A stretch of 64,000 bases of DNA from Ciceribacter sp. T2.26MG-112.2 (GTDB lineage Bacteria > Pseudomonadota > Alphaproteobacteria > Rhizobiales > Rhizobiaceae), in NCBI RefSeq assembly GCF_900492205.1, contig NZ_UEYQ01000002.1, forward strand, positions 372,001 through 436,000, written 5' to 3'. Made by a program: the position numbers and the translations under genes. The notes beneath the pieces were generated by a model that worked only from the letters and a program-made list of their open reading frames with translations, had not been told where the DNA came from and did no database searches. Positions 1 to 9,025 of this stretch are shown here, piece by piece (position 1 is the first letter of the stretch; each line of letters begins with the position of its first letter).

Positions 1-701
1 ATATCGAGTATCGACGGATCGAAAGCAGCGAGGACTTTGGCGAGATCGAACGGCTCCGCTACCGTGCCTACAAGGCGGCGGACGTCCTGCCGGTCGGGGC
101 CGCCAGTCTGATCGACGACATCGATTTCGACGATCATGCCTATGTCTTCGGCGTGTACTATTTCGAGGAACTGGTGAGCACGGTGCGGCTGCACTATGTG
201 ACGCCGAGTCATCCGGTCGCACAGTCATCGGGTGTGTTCCCGGATGCGATTGACGATTTCCTCGAGGCGGGACTGACCCTCATCGATCCGGCGCGCTTCG
301 CCGTCGAGCCTCAGGTCGCGGCGGAGCTTCCGGTCCTGCCCTATATCACACTCAGGCCGAGCATTGTCGCGGCTGCCTATTTCAAGGCGGACCGGGTTCT
401 GCAGCACGTGCGGCCGCCACATGCGGCATTCTACAAGCGCGTCTTCTATGCCGACACGATCGTCGATCGCAGGATGACGGAGATCTATGGGCTGGAACTG
501 ACGCTGCTCGCCACCAACACACACACGACAGGCAGGAAGTTGCTGGAGCGTTATCCGTTCTTCAATTCGGGCGAACACGAGCGGCGCCTGATGTTTGGTC
601 GCGACAGAACGCAGGCGGCGCCGTCGCTTACCGTGCTGCCTTCGGCCCGGCTGGTGTTCGAGGGGCACATTCCGGGTGCCATTGCCGGGGTGCATTATTG
701 A
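1..701 (+). CDS. FeeM-like N-acyltransferase (GNAT fold), 5' truncated by the window edge
   Basis: The open frame runs unbroken from base 3 to the stop at 699-701, so 232 C-terminal residues are visible and the true start lies outside the window; the GTG at 153 is internal. The visible N-terminus (IEYRRIESSEDFGEIERLR, then a YRAY segment) and the later YYFEELVSTVRLHY segment resemble N-acyl amino acid synthase FeeM-type proteins of the GNAT superfamily. Those enzymes move a fatty acyl chain from acyl-ACP to an amino acid to give signalling or membrane lipids. The family assignment is by motif and general pattern; the acyl donor and acceptor are unknown. Nothing adjacent suggests a lipid operon. 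Confidence 0.6.
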   Translation, partial: IEYRRIESSEDFGEIERLRYRAYKAADVLPVGAASLIDDIDFDDHAYVFGVYYFEELVSTVRLHYVTPSHPVAQSSGVFPDAIDDFLEAGLTLIDPARFAVEPQVAAELPVLPYITLRPSIVAAAYFKADRVLQHVRPPHAAFYKRVFYADTIVDRRMTEIYGLELTLLATNTHTTGRKLLERYPFFNSGEHERRLMFGRDRTQAAPSLTVLPSARLVFEGHIPGAIAGVHY

Positions 702-729
702 ATTATCCAGCATAGGGCGCGGTGACTGA

Positions 730-758
730 TTGCACTCCTTTCAAGCTTTGTGTAAGGC
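730..758 (+). promoter_or_regulatory. Candidate sigma-70 promoter for the small cytochrome oxidase subunit gene
   Basis: A TTGCAC hexamer (730-735) is followed after 17 bases by TAAGGC (753-758), about 100 bases before the start at 861. The -35 match is good and the -10 match weak, as is common in alphaproteobacteria. This is inference from pattern only. Confidence 0.3.
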
Positions 759-860
759 GGAAAAGGGGAGAGGCGTGTTCGACGCAGCAGCCTGCACCTG
801 GTGAAATTCAAGTCGGCGGCCCGCTACCAAGGTGAGGCGGCCGCCCAAGGGAGACAGATC

Positions 861-1085
861 ATGAGCGAACACCACGGCGGTCCCGTCGAAACCGGCGCTT
901 CGATGAACTATAACGAGCATGAAAAGACCTACGATCTCTTCGTCGCCGCGACCAAGTACAGCACCGTCTTCCTCGTCGCGCTTTTGATCGCCATGGCCGC
1001 CGGCTTCTTCGGCGGCGCCGGCTTCCTCGGCGGCCTGATCGTTCTCGTCGTGCTCACCGCTGCCGGCGTGTTCCTGATGCGTTGA
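861..1085 (+). CDS. aa3-type cytochrome c oxidase subunit IV (small bacterial form)
   Basis: This 74-residue protein starts at the ATG following GGGAGAC. Residues 1-30 are polar and acidic with His near the start (MSEHHGG), then comes a motif NEHEKTYDLFVAATKYS, then a hydrophobic region (about residues 33-73) rich in Gly and Ala. This is the layout of the small alphaproteobacterial aa3 oxidase subunit IV (Pfam COX4_pro_2), a membrane subunit of the terminal oxidase without redox cofactors. The large oxidase subunits are not in the window, so the gene is unlinked from the main cta operon, which is usual. It is followed by two membrane proteins in the same direction. Confidence 0.75.
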   Translation: MSEHHGGPVETGASMNYNEHEKTYDLFVAATKYSTVFLVALLIAMAAGFFGGAGFLGGLIVLVVLTAAGVFLMR

Positions 1086-1113
1086 TCGGCCGGCGGCAGG
1101 GGAAGGCGCAAGC

Positions 1114-1413
1114 ATGTTCACCGCCGCTTCCGATCCCTTTCTGTTTCGGCTCGCCGTTTTCGCGCTGGCGCTCTTCGTCGGCTGGGTTTCCGCATCCCGA
1201 ACATTGCGCGGCCATCGTCAGGCATTCGTGGTGGTGGCCGGCCTTATTGCCGCGGCGATCTCCAGCGGTGCCATCCTGATCGTCGGCGTGTCTCCGGCTG
1301 GCCCGGCTCGCAGCCTGTCATTCGCGGCTCTGCTTCTGGTCTCGGCCGGTGTCGTCGCTGGCCTTTTGATCGCTGCGCGGAGGATTTCGGCCGACAAGCG
1401 GCGCGCGGGCTAA
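1114..1413 (+). CDS. Small integral membrane protein of unknown function
   Basis: The product has 99 residues and starts at ATG 1114, 28 bases after the preceding stop. It has three hydrophobic stretches (about residues 8-26, 37-58 and 67-88) and a basic C-terminus (ARRISADKRR), which by the positive-inside rule would lie in the cytoplasm. I recognise no family. It lies 9 bases before the next membrane protein gene and is probably cotranscribed with it. The competing frame starting at 1082 is a shadow without membrane-protein character. Confidence 0.55.
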   Translation: MFTAASDPFLFRLAVFALALFVGWVSASRTLRGHRQAFVVVAGLIAAAISSGAILIVGVSPAGPARSLSFAALLLVSAGVVAGLLIAARRISADKRRAG

Positions 1414-1422
1414 AGGGGCATC

Positions 1423-2250
1423 ATGCAGCAACTGGCCGTCATCTGCGATCTCGCTGCTGCCCTCTTCCTCGCCGTCTGCGCCATCAGGGGCGCTGGCGGG
1501 CGGCCCTTGCCCGCCCTGGTTCCGTTCTTGGCCCTTGGACTCGGTTCTGCCGCTCTTGCCGCCTTGCTGGCGGCTGAGCCGAGCTTCGGCGGTTCCCTGC
1601 TGATCCTGCTGGCGGTCGGGATCGGCTGCACACTGGGTGCGGCCGTGGCGCTTTCCGCCTCTCTTGCGCGTGTTCCGCTGTTCCTGACCGGCCTTTTGAT
1701 CCTTTACGCGATCGTTGCGATCCTTCTTGCCTTCGCCATCGTCGACCGCGGTTCCCCATTCTGGCAGGCAGGTACGGGAACGGGCGACATCGAGCGGCTG
1801 GGCGCGGCCACTGTGGCGATGATCGCCGGCTGCCTGGTGCTGGGCGGCGGGAGCGTGCTTCTTTTTAGACGCGTCCGGGCGGCGAGCGCAGGGGAGTGGT
1901 TTGGCGGTCTGCGGCGCCTTCAAGCCGTTTCCACTGCCATGACCCTGTTGCTCGCCGGCGTCTTTCTCGTCACGCACAGCCCGCTGACATTCTGGCTCTG
2001 CGCCGTCACGGGCGTCCTGGCGGGGGCATTGCTGGTTCTGCCCATGGGTGCCAAGGCGCGTTGGCCGTTGTCGGTCTTGCTGACCGGACTGTGCGGCCTT
2101 TCCACCGCGGCCCTCGGCTTCGCCCTTGCGAGCCTGGTGATGATTACCGCCGGCGGCCTAGTCGCAGCGTCCATGGCTTCGGTGCTTGCCGACCTTGCCC
2201 GAGATGCGGGACGGCGACCGCTTTTGATGCTGTTCTACAGGCAAAACTGA
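1423..2250 (+). CDS. Polytopic membrane protein of unknown function
   Basis: The product has 275 residues, with about eight hydrophobic segments separated by very short loops, so it is almost entirely membrane-embedded. There are no obvious charged intramembrane residues, cofactor motifs or transporter signatures. It follows the 99-residue membrane protein by 9 bases and ends 20 bases before a strong terminator, so the two form the end of a small operon that may begin with the oxidase subunit gene. I do not recognise a family and assign no function. A long open frame on the opposite strand here is Arg/Gln/Gly-rich and looks like a high-GC shadow. Confidence 0.55.
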   Translation: MQQLAVICDLAAALFLAVCAIRGAGGRPLPALVPFLALGLGSAALAALLAAEPSFGGSLLILLAVGIGCTLGAAVALSASLARVPLFLTGLLILYAIVAILLAFAIVDRGSPFWQAGTGTGDIERLGAATVAMIAGCLVLGGGSVLLFRRVRAASAGEWFGGLRRLQAVSTAMTLLLAGVFLVTHSPLTFWLCAVTGVLAGALLVLPMGAKARWPLSVLLTGLCGLSTAALGFALASLVMITAGGLVAASMASVLADLARDAGRRPLLMLFYRQN

Positions 2251-2270
2251 CGATCACGGGCTGCCAATGA

Positions 2271-2299
2271 AAAATGCCGGCGCGGAGCCGGCATTTTTT
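2271..2299. terminator. Bidirectional Rho-independent terminator
   Basis: ATGCCGGC (2274-2281) pairs with GCCGGCAT (2287-2294) around a GCGGA loop, flanked by an A run on the left and a T run on the right. The symmetry lets it end both the membrane-protein operon (+) and the TPR lipoprotein gene (-), which converge here. Confidence 0.85.
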
Positions 2300-2330
2300 C
2301 ATTGGCTATCTGTGCACCTCGACGCTCGGA

Positions 2331-3197
2331 TCAGGCGCCGCCGCCGCGGGTGCGGGCGAGGCCCTGCTGGGCCGGCAGATATTTGGGATCAAGGCCGAGG
2401 GCGTGCGAGTAAGATTTCGAGGCGCGAGCCTTGTCGCCGCGGCGCTCGTAGATCAGCGCCTGGTTGGCCCAGGATTCGGCGATCTTGCCGTTCAGTTCGA
2501 TGGCGTGGTTGAAGTCGGCGAAGGCGTTCTCGTCGTCGTTCAGGGCGACATAGGACACGCCGCGACCGTTATACGGCTCGGGCGCGCTCGGCGACAGGGA
2601 GATGGCCTTGGAGAAGTCGTCGATCGCCTTGTCGTGCTGACCGCGCAGCTGGTAGATTAGGCCGCGATTGTGATAGGCGCGGCCATCCGTCGTGTCGAGC
2701 TGGATGGCGCGGTTGAAGTCGCCGAAGGCTTCGTCGATCCGGCCGGCCTGGCGGTAGATGTTGCCGCGACCGATATAGGCGACATCGTAATTGGCGTTGA
2801 GGCGCAGCGCGGCATTGTAGTCCCGGGCCGCCTCGACAGGCTTGCCCATGTTGCGATAGACGAGCGCGCGGTTGGCGTAGGCCTGGTAGAAATTCGGATT
2901 GAGCTGCAGGGCGGTATTGAAATCGTCCAGCGCCTTGTTGAACTGCCCGGCACGGCCGTAAGCCGAACCGCGGACATTATAGCCCTCCGGATCGCGCGGA
3001 TTGGCGGCGATGACCGACGACAGCGACGCGATGTTCTCTTCCGAGCCCTGTTCGCGATCGATGCGGATCGTGTCGGGGCTTTCTATCGTTTGACAACCGG
3101 CAAGGCCGATGAGGGCAAAAACCGCGACAATGCCGGCAAGGCGGCGCGTCCCGGCAATGGCAAACTTTGGGGTCTCAGGAAGCGAATGATCGATCAT
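2331..3197 (-). CDS. TPR-repeat lipoprotein
   Basis: The product has 288 residues. The N-terminus carries two Arg, a hydrophobic stretch and a lipobox LAGC with Cys35, so it is predicted to be lipidated and held at the periplasmic face. From about residue 55 onward there are about six tandem 34-residue tetratricopeptide repeats, with the usual small/aromatic pattern (AYGRAGQFNKALDDFNTAL, ALVYRNMGKPVEAARDYNAA and so on). TPR lipoproteins of this size act as protein-binding scaffolds in envelope assembly (NlpI-like), but no partner can be named here. The gene lies 136 bases downstream of rpsU on the same strand and ends at a shared terminator. Confidence 0.75.
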   Translation of the reverse strand: MIDHSLPETPKFAIAGTRRLAGIVAVFALIGLAGCQTIESPDTIRIDREQGSEENIASLSSVIAANPRDPEGYNVRGSAYGRAGQFNKALDDFNTALQLNPNFYQAYANRALVYRNMGKPVEAARDYNAALRLNANYDVAYIGRGNIYRQAGRIDEAFGDFNRAIQLDTTDGRAYHNRGLIYQLRGQHDKAIDDFSKAISLSPSAPEPYNGRGVSYVALNDDENAFADFNHAIELNGKIAESWANQALIYERRGDKARASKSYSHALGLDPKYLPAQQGLARTRGGGA

Positions 3198-3333
3198 GGC
3201 GGGCCAATATGTCCGGCGGGCTGTCCGCCGCCGAGGAGCCGAACGGCAGCGCTTTTGGTAAAAAGGAAAAGAGCGGTGGCGAAACGATCGCCCCCGCCCT
3301 TAGAACATCGGAAAACGTCGAAAAAACGACAGA

Positions 3334-3567
3334 TCAGCGAGCGGCGCGTGCCGGGGGCGCAGCAATCAGACCTTCGCGCTGCATGCGCTTGCGAGCCAGC
3401 TTGCGAACGCGGCGAACCGCTTCGGCCTTTTCGCGTGCGCGCTTCTGCGAGGGCTTCTCGTAATAGTCACGCATCTTCATTTCGCGGAAGATACCTTCGC
3501 GCTGCATCTTCTTCTTGAGAGCGCGAAGCGCCTGATCAACGTTGTTGTCGCGGACTAGTACCTGCAC
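3334..3567 (-). CDS. rpsU: 30S ribosomal protein bS21
   Basis: The product has 77 residues with the conserved bS21 opening ([20 protein letters not shown]), the central [19 protein letters not shown] segment and a strongly basic C-terminus. bS21 binds the small subunit near the anti-Shine-Dalgarno region and helps initiation. The start codon is GTG at 3567, with AGGAACGGG upstream; GTG start is supported because the family begins exactly at this Met-Gln-Val. The alphaproteobacterial C-terminal extension ([12 protein letters not shown]) is present. It is a single gene with its own upstream region, and the TPR lipoprotein follows on the same strand. Confidence 0.95.
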   Translation of the reverse strand: MQVLVRDNNVDQALRALKKKMQREGIFREMKMRDYYEKPSQKRAREKAEAVRRVRKLARKRMQREGLIAAPPARAAR

Positions 3568-3872
3568 GTTTATCCCGTTCCTTTGGTTTCGAGTGGTCGT
3601 TGCGCCAAAGTCAGGTCATCGGCACAACGAAGAACTATCCTTTTCGCCCGGCTGCAAGCCCGGCGATTAGCGAGGCCAATTAGCAGAACATCGGGCCCAA
3701 GTCCAGATGGTGCGGGCGTTTTCGCAAGGGCAAAAAAGCGCGCCGGACAAGGGCTGGCCAAAGCGTGTCGAAAGAGGCATGTCGCAACGTCGCAAAAGGG
3801 CGGTCATGACGCATATGGATTTGTCAGTTTCTCAGCCTACCCCATTGCCTGAACTATAGGAGTTTGAGGCGA
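3568..3872. other. Intergenic region between divergent rpsU and soxB
   Basis: This stretch of about 305 bases must hold the promoters of rpsU (leftward) and the sox operon (rightward). I see no convincing gene in it; the open frames on both strands lack a ribosome site and family features. AGGAG at 3858-3862 and GAGGCG at 3866-3871 precede soxB. No clear operator or known riboswitch was recognised. Confidence 0.6.
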
Positions 3873-5126
3873 ATGCGCAAATATTCGGTTTTTGCCGTGG
3901 CCCGCGAGGCGCTCAGAGCTCACAAGGGCTGGGAAGCCCAGTGGGTCTCTCCCGAGCCGCTTCAGGCTTATGACGTCATCATCATCGGCGGCGGCGGCCA
4001 TGGCCTCGGCGCGGCCTATTACCTCGCCAAGGAACATGGAATCACCAATGTGGCGGTGATCGAGAAGGGGTGGATCGGCGGCGGCAATACGGGTCGCAAC
4101 ACCACCATCATTCGGTCCAACTATCTCTATGAAGAGAGCATGGACATCTACGAGCATTCCCTGAAGCTGTGGGAAGGCTTGAGCCAGGATCTCAACTACA
4201 ATGTCATGTACTCGCCACGCGGCGTGATGATGCTGTCGCACAATGTGCATGACCAGCAGTCGTTCAAGCGCCACATCAATGCCAACAATCTCTACGGCAT
4301 CGACAATGAGTGGCTGACGCCGGAGCAGGCGAGGGCTTATTGCCCGCCGCTCGATATTTCCAAGACCGCCCGCTACCCGATCAACGGTGCAGCGCTTCAA
4401 CGGCGTGGCGGTACGGCGCGTCACGACGCCGTGGCCTGGGGCTTTGCCCGTGCGGCTTCCGATCGCGGCGTCCACATCATCCAGAACACCGAGGTCACCG
4501 GCATCCGCCGGGGAGCGAACGGTGAGGTCACGGGCGTCGAGACGTCGCGCGGCTTCATCGGCGCGAAGAAGATCGGTGTGTCGGCTGCCGGGCATTCCTC
4601 GGTCGTCATGGGCATGGCGGGCGTACGCCTGCCGGTCCACTCGACCCCGCTGCAGGCTCTCGTGTCCGAACCGATGAAGCCGATCTTTCCCTGCGTCGTC
4701 ATGTCGAACACGGTGCATGCCTATATCTCGCAGTCGGACAAGGGCGAGTTCGTCATCGGCGCGGGCACGGATCAGTACAATTCCTATTCGCAGACCGGCG
4801 GGCTGCAGATCATCACGCATACGCTCGATGCCATCTGCGAACTGTTCCCGATGTTCCGACGCGTCAAGATGATGCGCCAATGGGGCGGGATTACCGACAA
4901 TACGGCGGACCGTTCGCCGATCCAGGGCGTGACGCCGGTGCCCAACCTGTTCGTCAACGCCGGCTGGGGAACCGGCGGCTTCAAGGCGACGCCGGGCTCG
5001 GCCAACCTCTTCGCCCATCTGATCGCCAGGGGCGAGCCGCACCGCCTGGCGGCAGGCCTCACCCTCGACCGCTTCCGCACCGGACGCCTGATCGACGAGG
5101 CGGCCGCTGCCGCCGTGGCGCACTGA
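3873..5126 (+). CDS. soxB: Sarcosine oxidase, beta subunit
   Basis: This subunit carries the site where sarcosine is oxidatively demethylated to glycine; methyl carbon goes to tetrahydrofolate and oxygen is reduced to peroxide by the heterotetramer. The FAD dinucleotide fold is at about residues 34-65 (YDVIIIGGGGHGLGAAYYLA, then an acidic end at VIEKG). His184 in TARHDAVAWG matches the His that anchors FMN covalently in corynebacterial enzymes. A C-terminal WGTGGFKATPGS segment is typical of the DAO family. ATG 3873 gives the usual 417 residues beginning MRKYSVFAVAREALR; the TTG nine bases upstream is less likely. It is first in soxBDAG, 19 bases before soxD. Confidence 0.93.
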   Translation: MRKYSVFAVAREALRAHKGWEAQWVSPEPLQAYDVIIIGGGGHGLGAAYYLAKEHGITNVAVIEKGWIGGGNTGRNTTIIRSNYLYEESMDIYEHSLKLWEGLSQDLNYNVMYSPRGVMMLSHNVHDQQSFKRHINANNLYGIDNEWLTPEQARAYCPPLDISKTARYPINGAALQRRGGTARHDAVAWGFARAASDRGVHIIQNTEVTGIRRGANGEVTGVETSRGFIGAKKIGVSAAGHSSVVMGMAGVRLPVHSTPLQALVSEPMKPIFPCVVMSNTVHAYISQSDKGEFVIGAGTDQYNSYSQTGGLQIITHTLDAICELFPMFRRVKMMRQWGGITDNTADRSPIQGVTPVPNLFVNAGWGTGGFKATPGSANLFAHLIARGEPHRLAAGLTLDRFRTGRLIDEAAAAAVAH

Positions 5127-5145
5127 TCCTCAAAGGACATTCATC

Positions 5146-5466
5146 ATGCTGCTGATCAAATGCCCCTATTGCGAGGAAGAGCGCTCCGAGCTCGAATTCC
5201 GCGCCGCCGGCGAGGCGCATATCGCCCGCCCGGCGAACATCGCCGACATCACGGATGAAGAATTCGCGGAATATTTCTTCCTGCGTGACAATCCGAAGGG
5301 TCTCATCTTCGAACGCTGGCGCCATATGAGCGGGTGCGGCCGCTTCTTCAATGCCGTGCGCGACAGCGTGAGCGACAAGATCCACCTGACCTACAAGGCC
5401 GGAGAGCCGAAGGCCGACGTTTCAGCCTTCCTCCCGAACGCAGTCGAGAAGGGAGCGTCGAGATGA
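5146..5466 (+). CDS. soxD: Sarcosine oxidase, delta subunit
   Basis: The product has 106 residues. The delta subunit is a small structural zinc protein of heterotetrameric sarcosine oxidase. The expected metal ligands are visible: Cys6 and Cys9 (KCPYCEEER) and His60 and Cys64 (RHMSGCGRFF). Length and start agree with the family (MLLIKCPYC). The stop overlaps the soxA start as ATGA, which implies translational coupling and equal stoichiometry within the complex. Confidence is high because the motif, the size and the position between soxB and soxA all agree. Confidence 0.93.
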   Translation: MLLIKCPYCEEERSELEFRAAGEAHIARPANIADITDEEFAEYFFLRDNPKGLIFERWRHMSGCGRFFNAVRDSVSDKIHLTYKAGEPKADVSAFLPNAVEKGASR

Positions 5467-8456
5467 GCGGCGCCAATCGTATTGCCGGCAAGGGCCGCCT
5501 GACGCCGGCCCGTACCGCCCGTTTCACCGTCGACGGCAAGAGCCTGACGGCCTATGAGGGCGACACCGTCGCCTCGGCCATGCTGGCGAGCGGCATGCAC
5601 CTCGTCGGCCGCTCATTCAAGTATCACCGCCCGCGCGGTATCCTGACCGCCGGTCCGGAAGAGCCGAATGCGCTGCTCGACGTCTCGCGCGACGCCGCCC
5701 GCCGCCAGCCGAACGTGCGCGCCACCGTGCAGGAAGTGTTCGACGGCATGAAGGTCGAGACGCAGAACCGCTGGCCGTCGCTGTCCTTCGACATCGGCGA
5801 GGTCAACGACTTCTTCTCGCCCTTCTTCGCCGCCGGCTTCTACTACAAGACCTTCATGTGGCCGAAGAGCTTCTGGCACTCGGTCTACGAACCCTTCATC
5901 CGCCGCGCCGCCGGCCTCGGCGTGGCTCCGAAGGAAGAGGATCCGGACCACTATTCCAGCCGCTATGCCCATTGCGACGTTCTGGTCGTCGGTGGCGGTG
6001 CAGCCGGCCTTTCTGCGGCGCTGGCCGCAGCCGAGACCGGTGCCGAGGTCATCCTGTGCGACGAACAGCCGGAACTGGGCGGTGCCTTCCACTACGATAC
6101 CGGCGCGACCGTCGACGGCCAGAACGGCTATGACTGGGCGCAGTCGACCGCCGCCCGGCTGGCTGCTATGCCGAACGTGCGCTTCCTCTCCCGCACCACG
6201 GCCTTCGGCTACTATAACCACAACTTCGTGGCACTTGCCGAGCGCGTCACCGACCATCTCGCCAAGCCGGCCAAGAGCCTGCCGCGCGAGCGGCTGTGGC
6301 AGGTCCGCACTAGGAAGGTCGTGCTCGCCACCGGCTCGATCGAGCGCCACATGGTGTTCGCCAACAACGACCGGCCCGGCATCATGCTGGCATCGGCGGC
6401 ACGCACCTATCTCAACCATTTCGGCGTCGCCGTCGGCGCCAAGGTCGGCATCTACACCGCCCATGATTCAGCCTACGAGGCAGCCTTCGACCTGAAGCGC
6501 GCCGGCATCACCATTCCGGCGATCGTCGACTGCCGCGAAAAGCCCGGCGAGGCGGTGCTGGCTCAGGCCCGCTCCCTCGGCATTGAGGTGCTTGTCGGCC
6601 ATTCCGTCACCGATACGGTGGGTCGCTTGCGTATCCGCTCGATGACGGTCAAGCGCAACGGCAGCGGCAGCGCCCGCAAGATCGAGGTCGACGCGCTGAT
6701 TGTGTCGGCCGGCTGGACGCCGTCTGTTCACCTGTTCTCGCAATCGCGCGGCAAATTGAAGTTCGACGTCGCCAACGACCGGTTCCTGCCGGATGTCTAT
6801 GCGCAGGACAGCATCTGTGTAGGCACCTGCAACGGCACCGACGACCTGCAAGCGATCATCGACGAGGCATCGGCCGCCGGTGCAAGGATGGCGAAGGAAG
6901 CCGGCGCCACCGGATCTGCTTCGTCGGCGCCCACGGGCGTCAATGCCTTCGGCTGGACCGGCGGCATGATCGGTGCGGCCGAGGGGGCAGGGCGCGACAC
7001 CAGCGTCAAGGCCTTCATCGACTTCCAGCACGACGTCTGCGCCAAGGACATCCGTCTGGCTGTGCGCGAGGGCATGCACTCGATCGAGCATATCAAGCGC
7101 TTCACCACCAATGGCATGGCCTCCGACCAGGGCAAGCTGTCCAACATGCACGGACTGGCGATCGCCGCGGAGATGCTGGGCAAGGAGATCCCCAAGGTGG
7201 GTCTCACCACCTTCCGCGCGCCCTATACGCCCGTTACCTTCGGCACGCTGATCAACCACTCGCGCGGCGAGCTGTTTGATCCGACCCGCAAGACCCCGAT
7301 GCATGCCTGTGAGGCGTCACTTGGCGCTGAGTTCGAGGATGTCGGCAACTGGAAGCGCGCCTGGTACTATCCGCGTCCCGGCGAGGACATGCACGGGGCC
7401 GTCAACCGCGAATGCAGGACGGTCCGCGAGGCGGCCGGCGTGTTCAACGCCTCGACGCTCGGCAAGGTCGAGGTGGTCGGTCCCGACGCTGCCGAGTTCC
7501 TGAACCTGATGTACACCAATGCCTGGGACACGCTGAAGCCCGGCAAATGCCGCTACGGCATCATGACCCGCGACGACGGTTTCGTCTATGACGATGGCGT
7601 CGTCGGTCGCCTGGCCGAGGATCGCTTCCATGTGACGACGACGACGGGCGGTGCGCCGCGCGTGCTCAATCACATGGAAGACTACCTGCAGACCGAATTC
7701 CCGCATCTCAAGGTGTGGCTCACCTCGACCAGCGAGCAGTGGGCGGTCATCGCCGTCCAGGGGCCGAAGGCCCGCGACATCATCGCGCCTTTCGTCGAGG
7801 GCATCGACATCTCGAACGAGGCCTTCCCGCACATGAGCGTGGCCGAAGGCAAGTTCTCCGGCGTGCCGACCCGGCTGTTCCGCGTGTCGTTCACCGGCGA
7901 GCTCGGCTTCGAGGTCAACGTGCCGGCCGATTTCGGCGCGGATGTCTTCCAGAAGATCTGGGAACGGGCCGAGAGCCTCGGCGCCTGCCTCTACGGCACC
8001 GAGACCATGCACGTGCTGCGCGCCGAGAAGGGCTACATCATCGTCGGCCAGGACACCGACGGCACCCTGACGCCGGACGATGCCGGCTACGGCTGGGCTG
8101 TGTCGAAGAAGAAGAAGGACTTCGTCGGCATCCGCGGCCTGAAGCGTCCGGACCTGGTCAAGGAAGGGCGCAAGCAGCTTGTCGGCCTGCTGACCAAGAA
8201 CCCGAACGAGGTTCTGGAGGAGGGCGGCCAGATCGTCGCCGATCCGAACCAGCCGAAGCCGATGACCATGCTCGGTCACGTCACCTCGTCCTACTGGTCG
8301 GAAAATCTCGGCCGGTCGATCGCGATCGCCACGCTGTTCGGCGGGCGGGCGCGTATCGGCGAAACGCTCTACCTGCCGATGAAGGACAAGACCATCGCGG
8401 TCGAGGTGACCGACACCGTATTCTTTGACAAGGAAGGGGGCCGCATCCATGGCTGA
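5463..8456 (+). CDS. soxA: Sarcosine oxidase, alpha subunit
   Basis: The product has 997 residues. Domain order is an N-terminal 2Fe-2S-like fold without cysteines (FTVDGKSLTAYEGDTVASAM and the FKYHRPRG motif), an NAD-binding Rossmann domain at about residue 180 (VLVVGGGAAGLSAALAAAE), a middle pyridine-nucleotide oxidoreductase part, and a C-terminal aminomethyltransferase-like (GCV_T) domain from about residue 600 that binds folate and receives the one-carbon unit. ATG 5463 overlaps the soxD stop; the open frame extends further upstream but that part lies inside soxD in another frame. The stop lies inside the soxG start region (8-base overlap), continuing the coupled operon. Confidence 0.93.
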   Translation: MSGANRIAGKGRLTPARTARFTVDGKSLTAYEGDTVASAMLASGMHLVGRSFKYHRPRGILTAGPEEPNALLDVSRDAARRQPNVRATVQEVFDGMKVETQNRWPSLSFDIGEVNDFFSPFFAAGFYYKTFMWPKSFWHSVYEPFIRRAAGLGVAPKEEDPDHYSSRYAHCDVLVVGGGAAGLSAALAAAETGAEVILCDEQPELGGAFHYDTGATVDGQNGYDWAQSTAARLAAMPNVRFLSRTTAFGYYNHNFVALAERVTDHLAKPAKSLPRERLWQVRTRKVVLATGSIERHMVFANNDRPGIMLASAARTYLNHFGVAVGAKVGIYTAHDSAYEAAFDLKRAGITIPAIVDCREKPGEAVLAQARSLGIEVLVGHSVTDTVGRLRIRSMTVKRNGSGSARKIEVDALIVSAGWTPSVHLFSQSRGKLKFDVANDRFLPDVYAQDSICVGTCNGTDDLQAIIDEASAAGARMAKEAGATGSASSAPTGVNAFGWTGGMIGAAEGAGRDTSVKAFIDFQHDVCAKDIRLAVREGMHSIEHIKRFTTNGMASDQGKLSNMHGLAIAAEMLGKEIPKVGLTTFRAPYTPVTFGTLINHSRGELFDPTRKTPMHACEASLGAEFEDVGNWKRAWYYPRPGEDMHGAVNRECRTVREAAGVFNASTLGKVEVVGPDAAEFLNLMYTNAWDTLKPGKCRYGIMTRDDGFVYDDGVVGRLAEDRFHVTTTTGGAPRVLNHMEDYLQTEFPHLKVWLTSTSEQWAVIAVQGPKARDIIAPFVEGIDISNEAFPHMSVAEGKFSGVPTRLFRVSFTGELGFEVNVPADFGADVFQKIWERAESLGACLYGTETMHVLRAEKGYIIVGQDTDGTLTPDDAGYGWAVSKKKKDFVGIRGLKRPDLVKEGRKQLVGLLTKNPNEVLEEGGQIVADPNQPKPMTMLGHVTSSYWSENLGRSIAIATLFGGRARIGETLYLPMKDKTIAVEVTDTVFFDKEGGRIHG

Positions 8457-9003
8457 TGCTTTCGTCGCTGAACGCAAGACCGTGCTGGCCCGCGCCCATG
8501 GCGGCTCGCCCTCTGTGCGACTGAGGCCCGCAGAACCCGCGATGCGTGTATCGCTGCGGGCCAGGGCGGAAGACGTCGCAGCCCTTTCCAAGGCGCTCGG
8601 GGTCAAGCTGCCGGTCAAGCCCAAGGGCTCGGCCAGCACCAAGGGCCGCATGGCATTCTGGCTCGGCCCGGACGAATGGCTGCTGATCGATGACAAGGGC
8701 GGCGATCTGATGGCCGACTGCGCCGCGTCCGGCGTGGTTCACTCGGCGACCGACGTCTCGCATCGCAATACCGCGATCATCGTTTCGGGGCCGGGTGCCG
8801 CCAATGCGATCAATGCCGGCTGCCCGTTGAACCTGTCGTTGAAGACCTTCCCGGTCGGCGCCGTCACCCGCTCGGTGTTCGGCAAGATCGAGGTCGTCCT
8901 TTATCGCATCGACGAAGAGACCTTCCGCCTCGAATGCTGGCGTTCCTTTGCCGAATACGCCTTCGGTCTGCTCAACGAGGCAGCGGAAGACGCGTCCGCC
9001 TGA
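8449..9003 (+). CDS. soxG: Sarcosine oxidase, gamma subunit
   Basis: The product has 184 residues. The gamma subunit resembles a small folate-binding aminomethyltransferase fold and completes the heterotetramer. Recognisable features are the LGPDEWLLI segment, the DVSHRNTAIIVSGPGAANAI segment and the C-terminal ECWRSFAEYAFGLL. The start ATG 8449 overlaps the end of soxA by 8 bases. The in-frame ATG-like start 24 bases upstream lies deeper in soxA and is less plausible. The usual downstream rhizobial partners for formate/folate handling (purU, folD) do not follow; the next genes are on the other strand. Confidence 0.9.
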   Translation: MADAFVAERKTVLARAHGGSPSVRLRPAEPAMRVSLRARAEDVAALSKALGVKLPVKPKGSASTKGRMAFWLGPDEWLLIDDKGGDLMADCAASGVVHSATDVSHRNTAIIVSGPGAANAINAGCPLNLSLKTFPVGAVTRSVFGKIEVVLYRIDEETFRLECWRSFAEYAFGLLNEAAEDASA

Positions 9004-9025
9004 TTGTCTCAGGGCTTTCCGAAGG

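Noticed and set aside
3864..3872. TTG start three codons upstream for soxB
   Set aside because: ATG 3873 gives the family N-terminus MRKYSVF and a better ribosome spacing.
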